Positions 17,334-26,076 of a stretch of 64,000 nt of DNA are shown one piece after another. The DNA comes from Clostridium sporogenes. GTDB taxonomy: Bacteria; Bacillota; Clostridia; Clostridiales; Clostridiaceae. The notes beneath the pieces were generated by a model, which was not told the origin of the DNA, did not search any database, and saw nothing but the letters and a program-made list of their open reading frames with translations. How positions within the stretch are numbered: position 1 is the stretch's first letter; every line of letters starts with the position of its first letter. The translations under genes were made by a program, and so were the position numbers. The DNA is taken from NCBI RefSeq assembly GCF_001020205.1, contig NZ_CP011663.1, positions 310,001-374,000 on the forward strand. The letters are read 5' to 3'.

Positions 17334-17697
17334 AATACAGATCTAAAAGTGAAGATATTATGTTTAATGCCTTTATATAGACAATAGTATATTAATAAAG
17401 TAAATAAAATGTAAATTGATATTCACAAAAATAAGAGAATAAAATATAGAAAATATCACTCAAGTCTAAGTAGTCCCCTTAACATCTATAGGTAAAACCT
17501 ATGACAATTTTGTCATAGGTTTTTATTTGTATGAAAATGATTTAAATTCAAATGAAGGAAAATACGACTTTAAATGATTATAAAATACAAATAATAATTT
17601 TTTTTGTAATTTTAAGTTAAGGTTATAATAACTAGCATCGATATTTACAGTGAATATTTAAAATAAATTTAATTTAAACTGAAAAGGGGCGCATAAA
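17334..17697 (+). other. Non-coding gap before chemoreceptor gene
   Basis: No gene. Contains the terminator at 17494-17527 and an AT-rich promoter region for the chemoreceptor, whose ribosome site is AAAAGGGG. Confidence 0.5.
17494..17527 (+). terminator. Terminator
   Basis: Arms AAAACCTATGACA (17494-17506) and TGTCATAGGTTTT (17511-17523) are perfectly complementary with a 4-base loop, then a T-rich tail. Confidence 0.85.
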
Positions 17698-19194
17698 ATG
17701 GAGAAAACTTGGAGTTTTAGTTTTGAAAAAATACATAAGGTTAATTATATAACTATATTTGCAATGTGTTTACTTATGAGTCTAACCACTATGTCAATGA
17801 CTAACTTTGTAATAAATATAGATGAATTATTCCCCTTTATAATAGTAATTATAGTTTCAACAGTAGTATATTTTTTAAAGCTAAAGGATATGACAAAGGC
17901 AATAATCTTTAGTTCAGTTATAATAATTTCAAACTTTGGATATTTTTTATTAGGAAATTTTAACGAGAAAACTATAGCTTCTGATATATTAGTTTTTATT
18001 GCAGGAATTATATGTGCAACATTATACTTTAGAAAAAACTTGTTAGTTATAAATGCAGTTCTCTTAGATACGTGTGTTATAATTTTGTTTTTAGTAAATC
18101 CTAGTAGTATTTTGAGTAAAAATTTTTCATTTTCAAACATGTTAAATTTTTTTGTAATATTAAATGGTGTTATAATTTTAATTTATTGCCTTACTAGTTG
18201 GGGTGGCAATCTAATTCAGTCAGCAAATAATAAATCTTTAGAAAGTAAGGAGTTACTTGATAAATTAGATTTACTTTTATTAAATATTAAAGAGAGTACT
18301 ACCGATTTAGATAATAATATAGATATTTTTTCTGAAGATATTAACCTTGTTAATGCCACTAGTGATGATATAAGCAATACTATGGGTCAAATAAATATTG
18401 GAGTTCAAGAAATAGTAGAGAGCATTTTAGGTATAAATTTAGGAATAGAGAAATCTAATTCTTCACTAGACAAGGTGAGAAATATATCTAATAGAATATC
18501 TGCAACATCAAACGAAATGAAGGGAAATGTTATTGATGAGTCTGAAAAAATTAACTCTATGAATAGCACTATGAAAATGATAAAAGGCGCGGTAGAGGTA
18601 TCTTTAGATACAGTAAATACATTAAAAGGTAGTATTGATAAAATAAATTGTGAGATTAATAGTATTTATGAAATTTCAGCTCAAACTAATTTGTTGTCAT
18701 TAAATGCAAGTATAGAAGCTGCTAGGGCAGGTGAATATGGCAAGGGATTTTCAGTAGTCGCAGAAGAAGTTAAAAAACTAGCTCAGCAAACAACTGAAAT
18801 AGTAAAAAATATCTATGAAATTATTACAGAAATTAATCTTATTACGAATGATGCAGTTATTAAGGTATCTGAGGGTAATACAGCCGCAGAAGAGGGAACC
18901 AAGGTTGTTGATAATGTTTATACTTCTTTTGGTAAAATTCAAGAGTATTTTGAGAAAATGAGTGAATATTTAGATGAAGAACATAGATTTGTTGAAAATG
19001 TAGTAGAGAATTTTGTTCCTATAAAAATGGAGCTTGAGGGAATAGGAAGTATTACTGAAGAACATTCAGCGTCCACAGAAGAAATCGAAGGCATAATTAG
19101 GGAGCAGGGTGAAAAGATTAGTTCAATGGCATCAGCTATAGAGGAAATTAAAACATTAAGTAAAAATCTAAAAGACCTTTCTTCCAATAGGTAG
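17698..19194 (+). CDS. Methyl-accepting chemotaxis protein without extracellular sensor domain
   Basis: 498 residues. The first 170 residues are about six closely spaced membrane helices with no sizeable outside loop; the rest is a long cytoplasmic MCP coiled coil with the conserved signalling tip (EISAQTNLLSLNASIEAARAGE region, about 325-350, then FSVVAEEVKKLA). No HAMP domain is evident. Such membrane-anchored receptors probably sense a membrane or internal state; no ligand can be proposed. Monocistronic. Confidence 0.9.
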   Translation: MEKTWSFSFEKIHKVNYITIFAMCLLMSLTTMSMTNFVINIDELFPFIIVIIVSTVVYFLKLKDMTKAIIFSSVIIISNFGYFLLGNFNEKTIASDILVFIAGIICATLYFRKNLLVINAVLLDTCVIILFLVNPSSILSKNFSFSNMLNFFVILNGVIILIYCLTSWGGNLIQSANNKSLESKELLDKLDLLLLNIKESTTDLDNNIDIFSEDINLVNATSDDISNTMGQINIGVQEIVESILGINLGIEKSNSSLDKVRNISNRISATSNEMKGNVIDESEKINSMNSTMKMIKGAVEVSLDTVNTLKGSIDKINCEINSIYEISAQTNLLSLNASIEAARAGEYGKGFSVVAEEVKKLAQQTTEIVKNIYEIITEINLITNDAVIKVSEGNTAAEEGTKVVDNVYTSFGKIQEYFEKMSEYLDEEHRFVENVVENFVPIKMELEGIGSITEEHSASTEEIEGIIREQGEKISSMASAIEEIKTLSKNLKDLSSNR

Positions 19195-19420
19195 GATTAA
19201 GTAAATTTATAAAAAACAATGCATTAAAATGTTATACTTTTTAAAGATGATTTAAGGGGAAAATAGGACTGTACTGGGAAAATAGTATGGTCCTTACTTT
19301 ATGCATTTATTCCTAAAATAGAACATAATAAAGTTTAAGATTATGATATAATTTAGTTTAAAATAATAAACTTTACAAATACTATTTATTAATTTTTAAA
19401 TTATTTATGGAGGCAATGTA

Positions 19421-20182
19421 ATGGACATATCCAAGTTTATTCAAAATAAGGGACTTACAGAAATAGAAATAGAAGTCCTCAATTATATGATAGATAATAT
19501 TAATGATATAAATAAGATGGGAGTAAGGGGAGTAGCAAAAAATAATTTTACATCAACATCTACTATTATGAGATTAGCTAAAAAACTTGGTTATTCTGGT
19601 TTTTTAGAAATGCAATACAATTTATTATCTTTAACTAAAAATGAATTAAAAGATAATTTAAATGATAGTAGCTTCATAGAAAGTCTAAATATGGATAGCC
19701 TATTAGAAGAAAATAGTAGAGAGGCAATTAATGGTTTTATAGATATTTTATTTAATGATGATCATAAGTTTATTTTTATATATGCAAATGGTTTTTCTGG
19801 TATTGTTGCAGAATATATAAATAAGAAACTTCTAGTTATGGGTAAGAGATGTATTTTGTCTAATGGGACAGATTCTATAGGAGTATTTGAAAATAATTTA
19901 GATTTTATAAGTGCTATTATAGTAATATCTAAATCTGGAGAAACACCAATGGTATTAAATAAGGTTAAAACAGCAAAGGAACATAATATTAAGGTTATAT
20001 CTTTTACAAATGAGCGGGAAAATAGCATAAGTAAGCTTTCTGATATAAGATTTAAGATTAAAGATAGCAATAAATTAGATGATAGAAATTTAATGCCAAA
20101 CACATTCTTTCCAAAGGTACTTGTTTTAATAGAGTTATTAGTATATGAATATTATAAAAAGAAAAATAGTAATGTTGAGTAA
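19421..20182 (+). CDS. RpiR/MurR-family transcriptional regulator (copy 2)
   Basis: 253 residues, colinear with the regulator at 13217: HTH_6 domain (1-75, TSTSTIMRLAKKLGY) and SIS domain (about 105-240, IIVISKSGETPMV). It lies directly upstream of, and in the same direction as, the second EIICB gene, the expected position for the local regulator of that module. GGAGG precedes ATG by 7 bases; a strong terminator overlaps its stop codon. Confidence 0.88.
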   Translation: MDISKFIQNKGLTEIEIEVLNYMIDNINDINKMGVRGVAKNNFTSTSTIMRLAKKLGYSGFLEMQYNLLSLTKNELKDNLNDSSFIESLNMDSLLEENSREAINGFIDILFNDDHKFIFIYANGFSGIVAEYINKKLLVMGKRCILSNGTDSIGVFENNLDFISAIIVISKSGETPMVLNKVKTAKEHNIKVISFTNERENSISKLSDIRFKIKDSNKLDDRNLMPNTFFPKVLVLIELLVYEYYKKKNSNVE

Positions 20183-20214
20183 CGTGTTATCTAAAGAGGT
20201 AACACGTTTTTTAC
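20181..20214 (+). terminator. Terminator overlapping the stop codon of the RpiR gene copy 2
   Basis: Arms AACGTGTTA (20181-20189) and TAACACGTT (20200-20208), then T6; the TAA stop forms the base of the stem. Confidence 0.8.
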
Positions 20215-20250
20215 ATAAGAAAATCTATATACATATAGATATCTAATTAT

Positions 20251-20276
20251 TATAATGTGAAATGTAAATGGTTTCT
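20251..20276 (+). promoter_or_regulatory. -10 and cre/RpiR-like operator before second PTS gene
   Basis: TATAAT at 20251-20256 is followed by TGTAAATGGTTTCT (20263-20276), matching the cre consensus at 12 of 14 positions. The same bases contain GAAA-N9-TTTC, an inverted repeat of the kind used by RpiR regulators, so either factor could block transcription here. Confidence 0.45.
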
Positions 20277-20300
20277 CAAAAATAAATAATGGGGGTTACG

Positions 20301-21884
20301 ATGATGAAAGAAAAGATATTAAATCAATTACAAAACTTTTCTAAAGGAATGTTTGTTCCTGTATTGATATTACCAATAGCCGGTATAATAATTGCAATAG
20401 GAAACATTTTAACAAATGCAAAACTAGCAGAATACCTTCCATTTTTAAAGAATGGAATGATATTTGGATTAGGAAAAATGTTGTCTGGTTCATTAGTTTC
20501 AATTTTAACTAATTTAGGAATTATATTTTGTGTTGGTCTTGCAGTAGGACTTTCTAAGAAAAAGAAAGCAGAAGCAGGATTTACATCACTTTTAGTATTC
20601 TTAGTATTTATAAATGCAATGAACATTTTTTTAGAATTAAATAATAGATTAGCACCACAAGATGCCTTAAGAGGATCTGGTCAAACTATGGTTTTAGGTG
20701 TTCAAGTTCTTGATATGGGAGTTTTCTTAGGAATTATTTTAGGTATTGTTGTTGCTTATATACATAATAGATTTTGCGAAAAAGAATTTGATGGAGCTTT
20801 TCAAATTTATGGTGGCTCAAGACTAGTATTTATAATATTAATACCTATTACTGTTTTTCTAGCAATAATATTGAGTTATGTATGGCCTTCAGTACAATAT
20901 TTAATTTCAAGTCTTGGTAATTTTATAACAGGAGCAGGAAACTTTGGCATATTTACTTATGGTACTTTGGAGAGATTACTTATTCCTACTGGATTGCATC
21001 ACTTAGTTTATACTCCATTTTTATATAGTCCTTTAGGTGGAGTGGCTGAAATAGGAGGAAAAGTATTTGAAGGAGCAAGAAACATATACTTTGCAGAAAT
21101 GGCTGATCCTAATATAGCAAAATTATCAGCATCAGTAATTTGGGATGCTAGAGGATTGTCAAAAATGTTTGGTTTAATTGGTGCATGTTTGGCTATGTAC
21201 CATACAGCATTACCAGAGAATAAGTCTAAGATAAAGGCAATTTTAATTCCAGCTGCTGTTACATCAATATTAGCAGGGGTAACAGAACCAATAGAATTTT
21301 CATTTATGTTTGTAGCACCAATATTATTTGTTATACATGCTGTTTTAAGTGGATTAGGAATGGTAGTATTAAATATTCTAGGGGTCACAGCTATAGGTCC
21401 AAATGGTTTAATAGATTTCTTATTATACAATATACCTCTTGGAATAGATAAAACAGGATGGCCAATGTTTATTTTAGTTGGTTTAGGACAATTCATTGTA
21501 TATTATGTTGTATTCAGATTTTTAATAGTTAAGCTTAAGCTTAAAACTCCGGGAAGGGAAAAAGATGGAAATACAAAGTTATATACTAAAAAAGATTATA
21601 AAGAAAAGTCTAAAGCAAGTACAAATTCAGGAGATTCAAGTATTGCACCAGTTGTAGTAGAAGGCTTAGGTGGTAAGGATAATATACTAAAAGTTGATAA
21701 TTGTTACACTAGATTAAGATTAGTTGTAAAAGACTCTTCACTAGTTAATGAACAATTATTAAAAAATGAAACAGCTGCCAATGGAGTAATAATTAAAGGA
21801 GAAAACGTACAGGTTGTCTATGGTTTAAAGGTTACAAGTGTAAGAAAGAACGTAGACGAATATCTTGGAATAGAATCAAATTAG
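20301..21884 (+). CDS. PTS alpha-glucoside EIICB component (copy 2)
   Basis: About 527 residues, same architecture as copy 1 (8896): EIIC membrane domain (1-420; ERLLIPTGLHHL and GVTEPIEF blocks), linker, EIIB domain with Cys468 in KVDNCYTRLRL. ATG 20301 or 20304 follows GGGGGTT; an ATG at 20289 overlaps that site and is less likely. Imports and phosphorylates an alpha-glucoside, with phosphate from the EIIA at 23699. Sequence differences from copy 1 across the membrane domain suggest a different or overlapping sugar range. Confidence 0.88.
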   Translation: MMKEKILNQLQNFSKGMFVPVLILPIAGIIIAIGNILTNAKLAEYLPFLKNGMIFGLGKMLSGSLVSILTNLGIIFCVGLAVGLSKKKKAEAGFTSLLVFLVFINAMNIFLELNNRLAPQDALRGSGQTMVLGVQVLDMGVFLGIILGIVVAYIHNRFCEKEFDGAFQIYGGSRLVFIILIPITVFLAIILSYVWPSVQYLISSLGNFITGAGNFGIFTYGTLERLLIPTGLHHLVYTPFLYSPLGGVAEIGGKVFEGARNIYFAEMADPNIAKLSASVIWDARGLSKMFGLIGACLAMYHTALPENKSKIKAILIPAAVTSILAGVTEPIEFSFMFVAPILFVIHAVLSGLGMVVLNILGVTAIGPNGLIDFLLYNIPLGIDKTGWPMFILVGLGQFIVYYVVFRFLIVKLKLKTPGREKDGNTKLYTKKDYKEKSKASTNSGDSSIAPVVVEGLGGKDNILKVDNCYTRLRLVVKDSSLVNEQLLKNETAANGVIIKGENVQVVYGLKVTSVRKNVDEYLGIESN

Positions 21885-21890
21885 AATAAA

Positions 21891-22015
21891 CAGAGTTCTA
21901 AGCTTAAGAGGGAGGTTTTACTCCCAGTAAAGCTTAGGGAATGACTATCTATGGATGTAGCTGCTCTTTACTCCAACCTTGAATAAGATGAGAGTATTAG
22001 AGCGGATAGTTATGG
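21891..22015 (+). ncRNA. Putative structured RNA, possibly mobile-element guide-RNA related (HEARO/omega-RNA-like)
   Basis: Locally GC-richer than its surroundings with two strong nested stems. Stem 1: CTAAGCTT (21898-21905) with AAGCTTAG (21930-21937), inside it GGGAG/CTCCC (21910-21914, 21921-21925). Stem 2: ACTATC (21944-21949) with GATAGT (22005-22010), then GCTCT (21963-21967) with AGAGC (21999-22003), then ACTC/GAGT. The segment between, with blocks CTATGGATGTAGCTGC and AACCTTGAATAAGATGAGAG, recalls RNA parts of IS200/IS605- or IscB-type elements, but that assignment is from memory and unverified. It starts 7 bases after the EIICB stop. No IscB, TnpB or TnpA gene is in the window. Confidence 0.45.
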
Positions 22016-22030
22016 GATAAAAATTCAGTT

Positions 22031-22130
22031 AGGGGCTGTAGCATAAAGAAATTTACATACAATATACTGTTTTGCAAATTTAAAGTTAACACAATATATT
22101 GTAGGATTTATTCTTAGTGCGACAGCCCCT
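22031..22130 (-). repeat. Palindromic repeat element, copy B
   Basis: 100-bp inverted repeat: left end AGGGGCTGTAGCATAAAGAA, right end complementary to AGGGGCTGTCGCACTAAGAA, both arms continuing into an ACAATATA-type motif. The right arm reversed matches the first 40 bases of copy A (12951) with one mismatch, while the left arm matches copy A's other end more loosely, so the two copies lie in opposite orientation. Confidence 0.75.
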
Positions 22131-22351
22131 ATAAAAATATAGTGAATTATAACTTGAATAAAAATTTTATTAATTATGAAACAGGTTGTTAGTTCAAGTA
22201 ACATGTATTTTTAACCCTTTAAATTGTTTACTCTAATAAATAACTTTACTATAATCAGCTTGTAAGAAATAAATAAAAACAATATAAAATTTATAAAAAT
22301 AAATGTTAAAAGAAAAAGTCCTATAAAATATAAAAAAAGGTGGTTAATTTT

Positions 22352-23686
22352 ATGGAACAAAATAAAAAATTTTCAATTGTTATTGCAGGTGGAGGAAGTA
22401 CATTTACACCAGGAATAGTAATGATGTTATTAGATAATATTCATCGTTTCCCATTACGCAAATTAAAGTTATATGATAATGATGGAAAGCGTCAAGAAAT
22501 AATAGGGAAAGCTTTAGAAATACTATTAAAAGAGAATGCACCGGAAATAGAATTCACATATACAACTGATCCAAAGGAAGCATTTACTGATGTAGATTTT
22601 TGTATGGCTCATATTCGTGTTGGAAAATATGAAATGCGTGAAAATGATGAAAAGATTCCTTTAAAATATGGTGTTGTTGGACAAGAAACTTGTGGACCAG
22701 GTGGTATAGCATATGGAATGCGTTCTATTGGTGGAATGATGGAACTAATAGATATTATGGAAAAGTATTCTCCAAATTGTTGGATGTTAAATTATTCAAA
22801 CCCAGCAGCTATAGTTGCAGAAGCATGCCGTATATTAAAGCCAAATTCTAAGGTGTTAAATATTTGTGATATGCCAGTTGGTACACTTCGTCGTATGTCT
22901 CAAATAGTAGGCTTAACTCCCAAAGATTTAGAAGTTAACTACTTTGGGTTAAATCATTTTGGATGGTGGACAAGTGTTAGAGACAAGCAAGGAAATGATT
23001 TAATGCCAAAACTAAAGGCCTATGTAGCAGAAAACGGTTATTTAAATCAAGTAGAAGTAGATACACAACATACAGAACCAAGTTGGCAAGAAACCCATAA
23101 AAAAGCAAAAGATTTATTAGCTATTGAACCTAATTTCTTACCAAACACATATTTAAAATATTATTTATATCCAGATTATGTTGTGGAACATTCAGATGCT
23201 GAATATACAAGAGCTAATGAAGTAATGAATGGAAGAGAAAAGTCTGTATTTAGTGCTGCAAAAGAAATAGTTAAAGCTGGTACAGCAAAAGGTGGGGAAT
23301 TCCATATAGATTCTCATGCTTCTTTTATTGTCGATTTAGCAAGAGCTATTGCTTATAACACTCATGAAAGAATGTTATGTATTGTAGAAAACAATGGGGC
23401 AATAGAAAACTTTGATCCAACAGCTATGGTAGAAGTACCTTGCATTGTAGGAAGTAATGGACCAGAGGCATTAGTTCAAGGAAAAATCCCTCAATTTGAA
23501 AAAGGATTAATGGAACAACAAGTATCAGTAGAAAAATTAGTTGTTCAATCATGGATAGAAGGAAGTTATCAAAAACTATGGCAAGCATTAACTCTTTCTA
23601 AGACAGTACCAAGTGCCAGTGTAGCAAAAGCTATTTTAGATGATTTAATTGAGGCTAATAAAAATTATTGGCCAGAATTAAAGTAA
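22352..23686 (+). CDS. glvA: 6-phospho-alpha-glucosidase, GH4 family (copy 2)
   Basis: 444 residues, closely similar over its whole length to the enzyme at 10784: NAD loop AGGGSTFTPG, metal-site ICDMPVG and LNHFGWW, C-terminal QVSVEKLVVQSWIEGSYQK. Hydrolyses 6-phospho-alpha-glucosides after PTS uptake. ATG 22352 is placed 8 bases after AAAGGTGG, within which a GTG (22340) opens the same frame. The EIIA gene follows after 12 bases with its own AAAGGAG, so the two are co-transcribed, unlike module 1 where a terminator separates them. Confidence 0.92.
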   Translation: MEQNKKFSIVIAGGGSTFTPGIVMMLLDNIHRFPLRKLKLYDNDGKRQEIIGKALEILLKENAPEIEFTYTTDPKEAFTDVDFCMAHIRVGKYEMRENDEKIPLKYGVVGQETCGPGGIAYGMRSIGGMMELIDIMEKYSPNCWMLNYSNPAAIVAEACRILKPNSKVLNICDMPVGTLRRMSQIVGLTPKDLEVNYFGLNHFGWWTSVRDKQGNDLMPKLKAYVAENGYLNQVEVDTQHTEPSWQETHKKAKDLLAIEPNFLPNTYLKYYLYPDYVVEHSDAEYTRANEVMNGREKSVFSAAKEIVKAGTAKGGEFHIDSHASFIVDLARAIAYNTHERMLCIVENNGAIENFDPTAMVEVPCIVGSNGPEALVQGKIPQFEKGLMEQQVSVEKLVVQSWIEGSYQKLWQALTLSKTVPSASVAKAILDDLIEANKNYWPELK

Positions 23687-23698
23687 AGGAGATTAGAT

Positions 23699-24172
23699 AT
23701 GTTTCAGATATTTAAGAAAAAGAAATTATATTCTCCATTAAGTGGGAAAAGTGTAGCATTAAGTAATGTACAGGATGAAGTCTTTTCTTCTCTAATGATG
23801 GGAGATGGGATAGCTATTGATCCAATGGATCAGGTTATAGTAGCACCTTGCGATTGCTTAGTTAAATTGATAATGAAAGGTTCAAAACATGCACTTGGTT
23901 TATTAATGAATAATGGTGTCGAAATATTAATTCATGTAGGCATTGACACTGTAAGTTTAGAAGGTGAAGGTTTTGAAGTATTAGTTGAAGAAGGACAAAA
24001 GGTTAAGTTAGGAACACCTTTACTAAAGTTTGATAAGGATTATATTATATCAAAGGGATGTTCTCCTATGACAATGATGATTATTACTGAACCTAATGGT
24101 AGCAATATAAATAAAAAGTATGAGGATATTACTGTTGAAGGAGGAAAAACTCCAGTAATTGAATTTTCTTAA
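23699..24172 (+). CDS. PTS glucose-type EIIA (Crr-like) protein, copy 2
   Basis: 157 residues; His79 in ILIHVGIDTVSL is the phospho-accepting residue and His64 in GSKHAL its partner. Cytoplasmic phosphate donor to the EIIB domain of the neighbouring IICB. In the core it is colinear with the copy at 12367 but clearly diverged. Confidence 0.9.
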   Translation: MFQIFKKKKLYSPLSGKSVALSNVQDEVFSSLMMGDGIAIDPMDQVIVAPCDCLVKLIMKGSKHALGLLMNNGVEILIHVGIDTVSLEGEGFEVLVEEGQKVKLGTPLLKFDKDYIISKGCSPMTMMIITEPNGSNINKKYEDITVEGGKTPVIEFS

Positions 24173-24220
24173 TAAATAAAAATTTTATCGTGAATACATC
24201 TATAAAATATATTTAGTAAA

Positions 24221-24258
24221 AGCTCGGAAAGTGGATATACCATGTTCCGAGCTATGTT
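24221..24258 (+). terminator. Terminator after second alpha-glucoside operon
   Basis: Perfect 9-base arms AGCTCGGAA (24221-24229) and TTCCGAGCT (24245-24253), then ATGTTTT. Confidence 0.75.
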
Positions 24259-24309
24259 TTAAAAAAGATGCATATAAAGGGAATATTTATGTTAAATAAG
24301 GAGGTTAAT

Positions 24310-26025
24310 ATGATTAGTGAAGATATTAGAAAAATTGCTCCAGAAATGGATCCACTTCGTAGGGGTATGGGATGGTCAGTTGAAGATTTATCTAAGCCTC
24401 AAATTATAATTGAAAGTACCTTTGGAGATAGTCACCCAGGAAGTGTTCATTTAATGAAATTTGCAAATAATGCGGTACAGGGTGTAGCAGAAAGAGGAGG
24501 AAAGGCTGCAAGATATTTTGCAACAGATATATGTGATGGTATGGCTCAAGGTCACGATGGAATCAATTATTCATTAGCCTCTAGGGATACTATAACATCA
24601 CTTATAGAAATTCATGCGAATGCCACTCCTTTTGATGGAGGGGTATTTATATCAAGTTGTGATAAGGCTGTTCCATCTCACTTAATGGCTATAGGAAGAC
24701 TTAATATACCATCAATTGTTGTTACAGGTGGCGTTATGGAAGCGGGACCTAACCTTTTAACTTTAGAGCAAATTGGTGCTTATAGTGCTATGTATCAACG
24801 AAAAGAAATTACAGAGGAAGAATTAACTTACTATAAACATAATGCATGTCCATCTTGTGGAGCTTGTTCTTTTATGGGAACAGCTTCAACAATGCAGGTT
24901 ATGGCAGAAGCCTTAGGATTAATGTTACCTGGTAGTGCTTTAATGCCCGCAACTTGTAAAGACTTAGAAGATGTTGCAGTAGAGGCTGGGAAACAAGTTG
25001 TTGAACTAGCAAAGATGAATCTTAGGCCAAAGGATATAGTTACAGAAAAATCCTTTGAAAATGCAATTATAATTCATGCAGCAATTTCGGGATCTACTAA
25101 TTCCTTATTGCACATTCCAGCAATAGCTCACGAATTTGGTATAAAAATTGATGAAGAAAGTTTTGATAGAATACATCGATATGCTCCATACCTTTTAAAT
25201 ATACGTCCAGCAGGAAAATGGCCAGCAGAATATTTTTATTATGCAGGCGGGGTACCAGCAATAATGGAAGAAGTAAAGCATTTATTACATCTAGATGTAA
25301 TGACTGTTACAGGTAAAACTTTAGGTGAGAATTTAGAGGATTTAAAGAAGAATGGATATTATGAGAATTGTGATAAATATCTTAAAAAGATTGGACTCAC
25401 AAGAAGAGATATTATAAGACCAATAAGTGAACCTATAGGTAAAAATGGAGCTATTGCAATTTTAAAAGGAAATATAGCGCCAGAAGGAGCAGTAGTTAAA
25501 CATTCAGCCGTACCAAAAGAAATGCATAAAGGAATTTTAAAGGCAAGACCTTTTGATAGTGAAGAAGAAGCAATAGCAGCTATCATATCTAAAAAAATAA
25601 ATCCAGGAGATGCCGTATTTATAAGATATGAAGGACCAAAAGGTAGTGGAATGCCTGAAATGTTTTATACAACAGAAGCAATATCCTCTGATAAAGAATT
25701 ATCTGCAAGTATTGCACTTATTACAGATGGAAGATTCTCAGGGGCATCCAAAGGGCCTGCAATAGGACATGTTTCTCCCGAAGCAGCAGTGGGAGGGCCA
25801 ATTGCCTTAGTTGAAGAGAATGATTTAATTGAAATAGATATAGAGAAAAGAATACTACAATTAGTTGGTGTTAATGGACAAAAATTAAGTGAAGAAGCCA
25901 TAAACAAGGCTTTAGTAGAACGTAAAGCTAAGTGGGAAAAAAGAGAAAATAAATATAAATCAGGAATATTAAAGATATTTTCAGAAAGAGCAGTTTCACC
26001 AATGAAGGGTGGATATATGGAATAA
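24310..26025 (+). CDS. IlvD/Edd-family dehydratase, probably sugar-acid dehydratase
   Basis: 571 residues with the Fe-S dehydratase pattern: Cys75 in TDICDGMAQG, Cys117 in SSCDKAVP and a cysteine cluster at 180-186 (NACPSCGACSFMGTAST). The family includes dihydroxy-acid dehydratase (IlvD), phosphogluconate dehydratase (Edd) and aldonate dehydratases. Because KDPG aldolase and a KDG-type kinase follow, a sugar-acid dehydratase making 2-keto-3-deoxy-gluconate (or galactonate) is more likely than branched-chain amino acid synthesis; no other ilv gene is near. ATG 24310 follows AAGGAGG; an ATG at 24268 lies upstream of that site. The exact aldonate is open. Confidence 0.85.
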   Translation: MISEDIRKIAPEMDPLRRGMGWSVEDLSKPQIIIESTFGDSHPGSVHLMKFANNAVQGVAERGGKAARYFATDICDGMAQGHDGINYSLASRDTITSLIEIHANATPFDGGVFISSCDKAVPSHLMAIGRLNIPSIVVTGGVMEAGPNLLTLEQIGAYSAMYQRKEITEEELTYYKHNACPSCGACSFMGTASTMQVMAEALGLMLPGSALMPATCKDLEDVAVEAGKQVVELAKMNLRPKDIVTEKSFENAIIIHAAISGSTNSLLHIPAIAHEFGIKIDEESFDRIHRYAPYLLNIRPAGKWPAEYFYYAGGVPAIMEEVKHLLHLDVMTVTGKTLGENLEDLKKNGYYENCDKYLKKIGLTRRDIIRPISEPIGKNGAIAILKGNIAPEGAVVKHSAVPKEMHKGILKARPFDSEEEAIAAIISKKINPGDAVFIRYEGPKGSGMPEMFYTTEAISSDKELSASIALITDGRFSGASKGPAIGHVSPEAAVGGPIALVEENDLIEIDIEKRILQLVGVNGQKLSEEAINKALVERKAKWEKRENKYKSGILKIFSERAVSPMKGGYME

Positions 26026-26076
26026 TAATATTTCTGTGAGAGTTAGTACAATAATAGATTTATGGAGGTTTTTATT

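Larger units (their letters stand above)
21885..22351. other. Long non-coding gap inside second alpha-glucoside module
   Basis: 467 bases without a gene. It holds a structured RNA-like element (21891-22015), palindromic repeat copy B (22031-22130), and about 200 bases of AT-rich promoter/leader for the second glvA-like gene. The corresponding gap in module 1 contains neither element, so both look like insertions. Confidence 0.65.

Noticed and set aside
21008..21496. 162-codon antisense frame inside EIICB copy 2
   Set aside because: Mirror of the coding frame of a well-supported membrane protein; no ribosome site and repetitive Pro/Ile/Asn composition typical of antisense shadows.
21891..22015. 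T-box or group II intron fragment as explanation of the structured segment
   Set aside because: No T-box GGTGG antiterminator block, no domain V-like hairpin, and the downstream gene is not amino-acid related.
24310..26025. Branched-chain amino acid gene ilvD
   Set aside because: No ilv/leu genes adjacent; the direct operon partners are KDPG aldolase and a KDG-type kinase.
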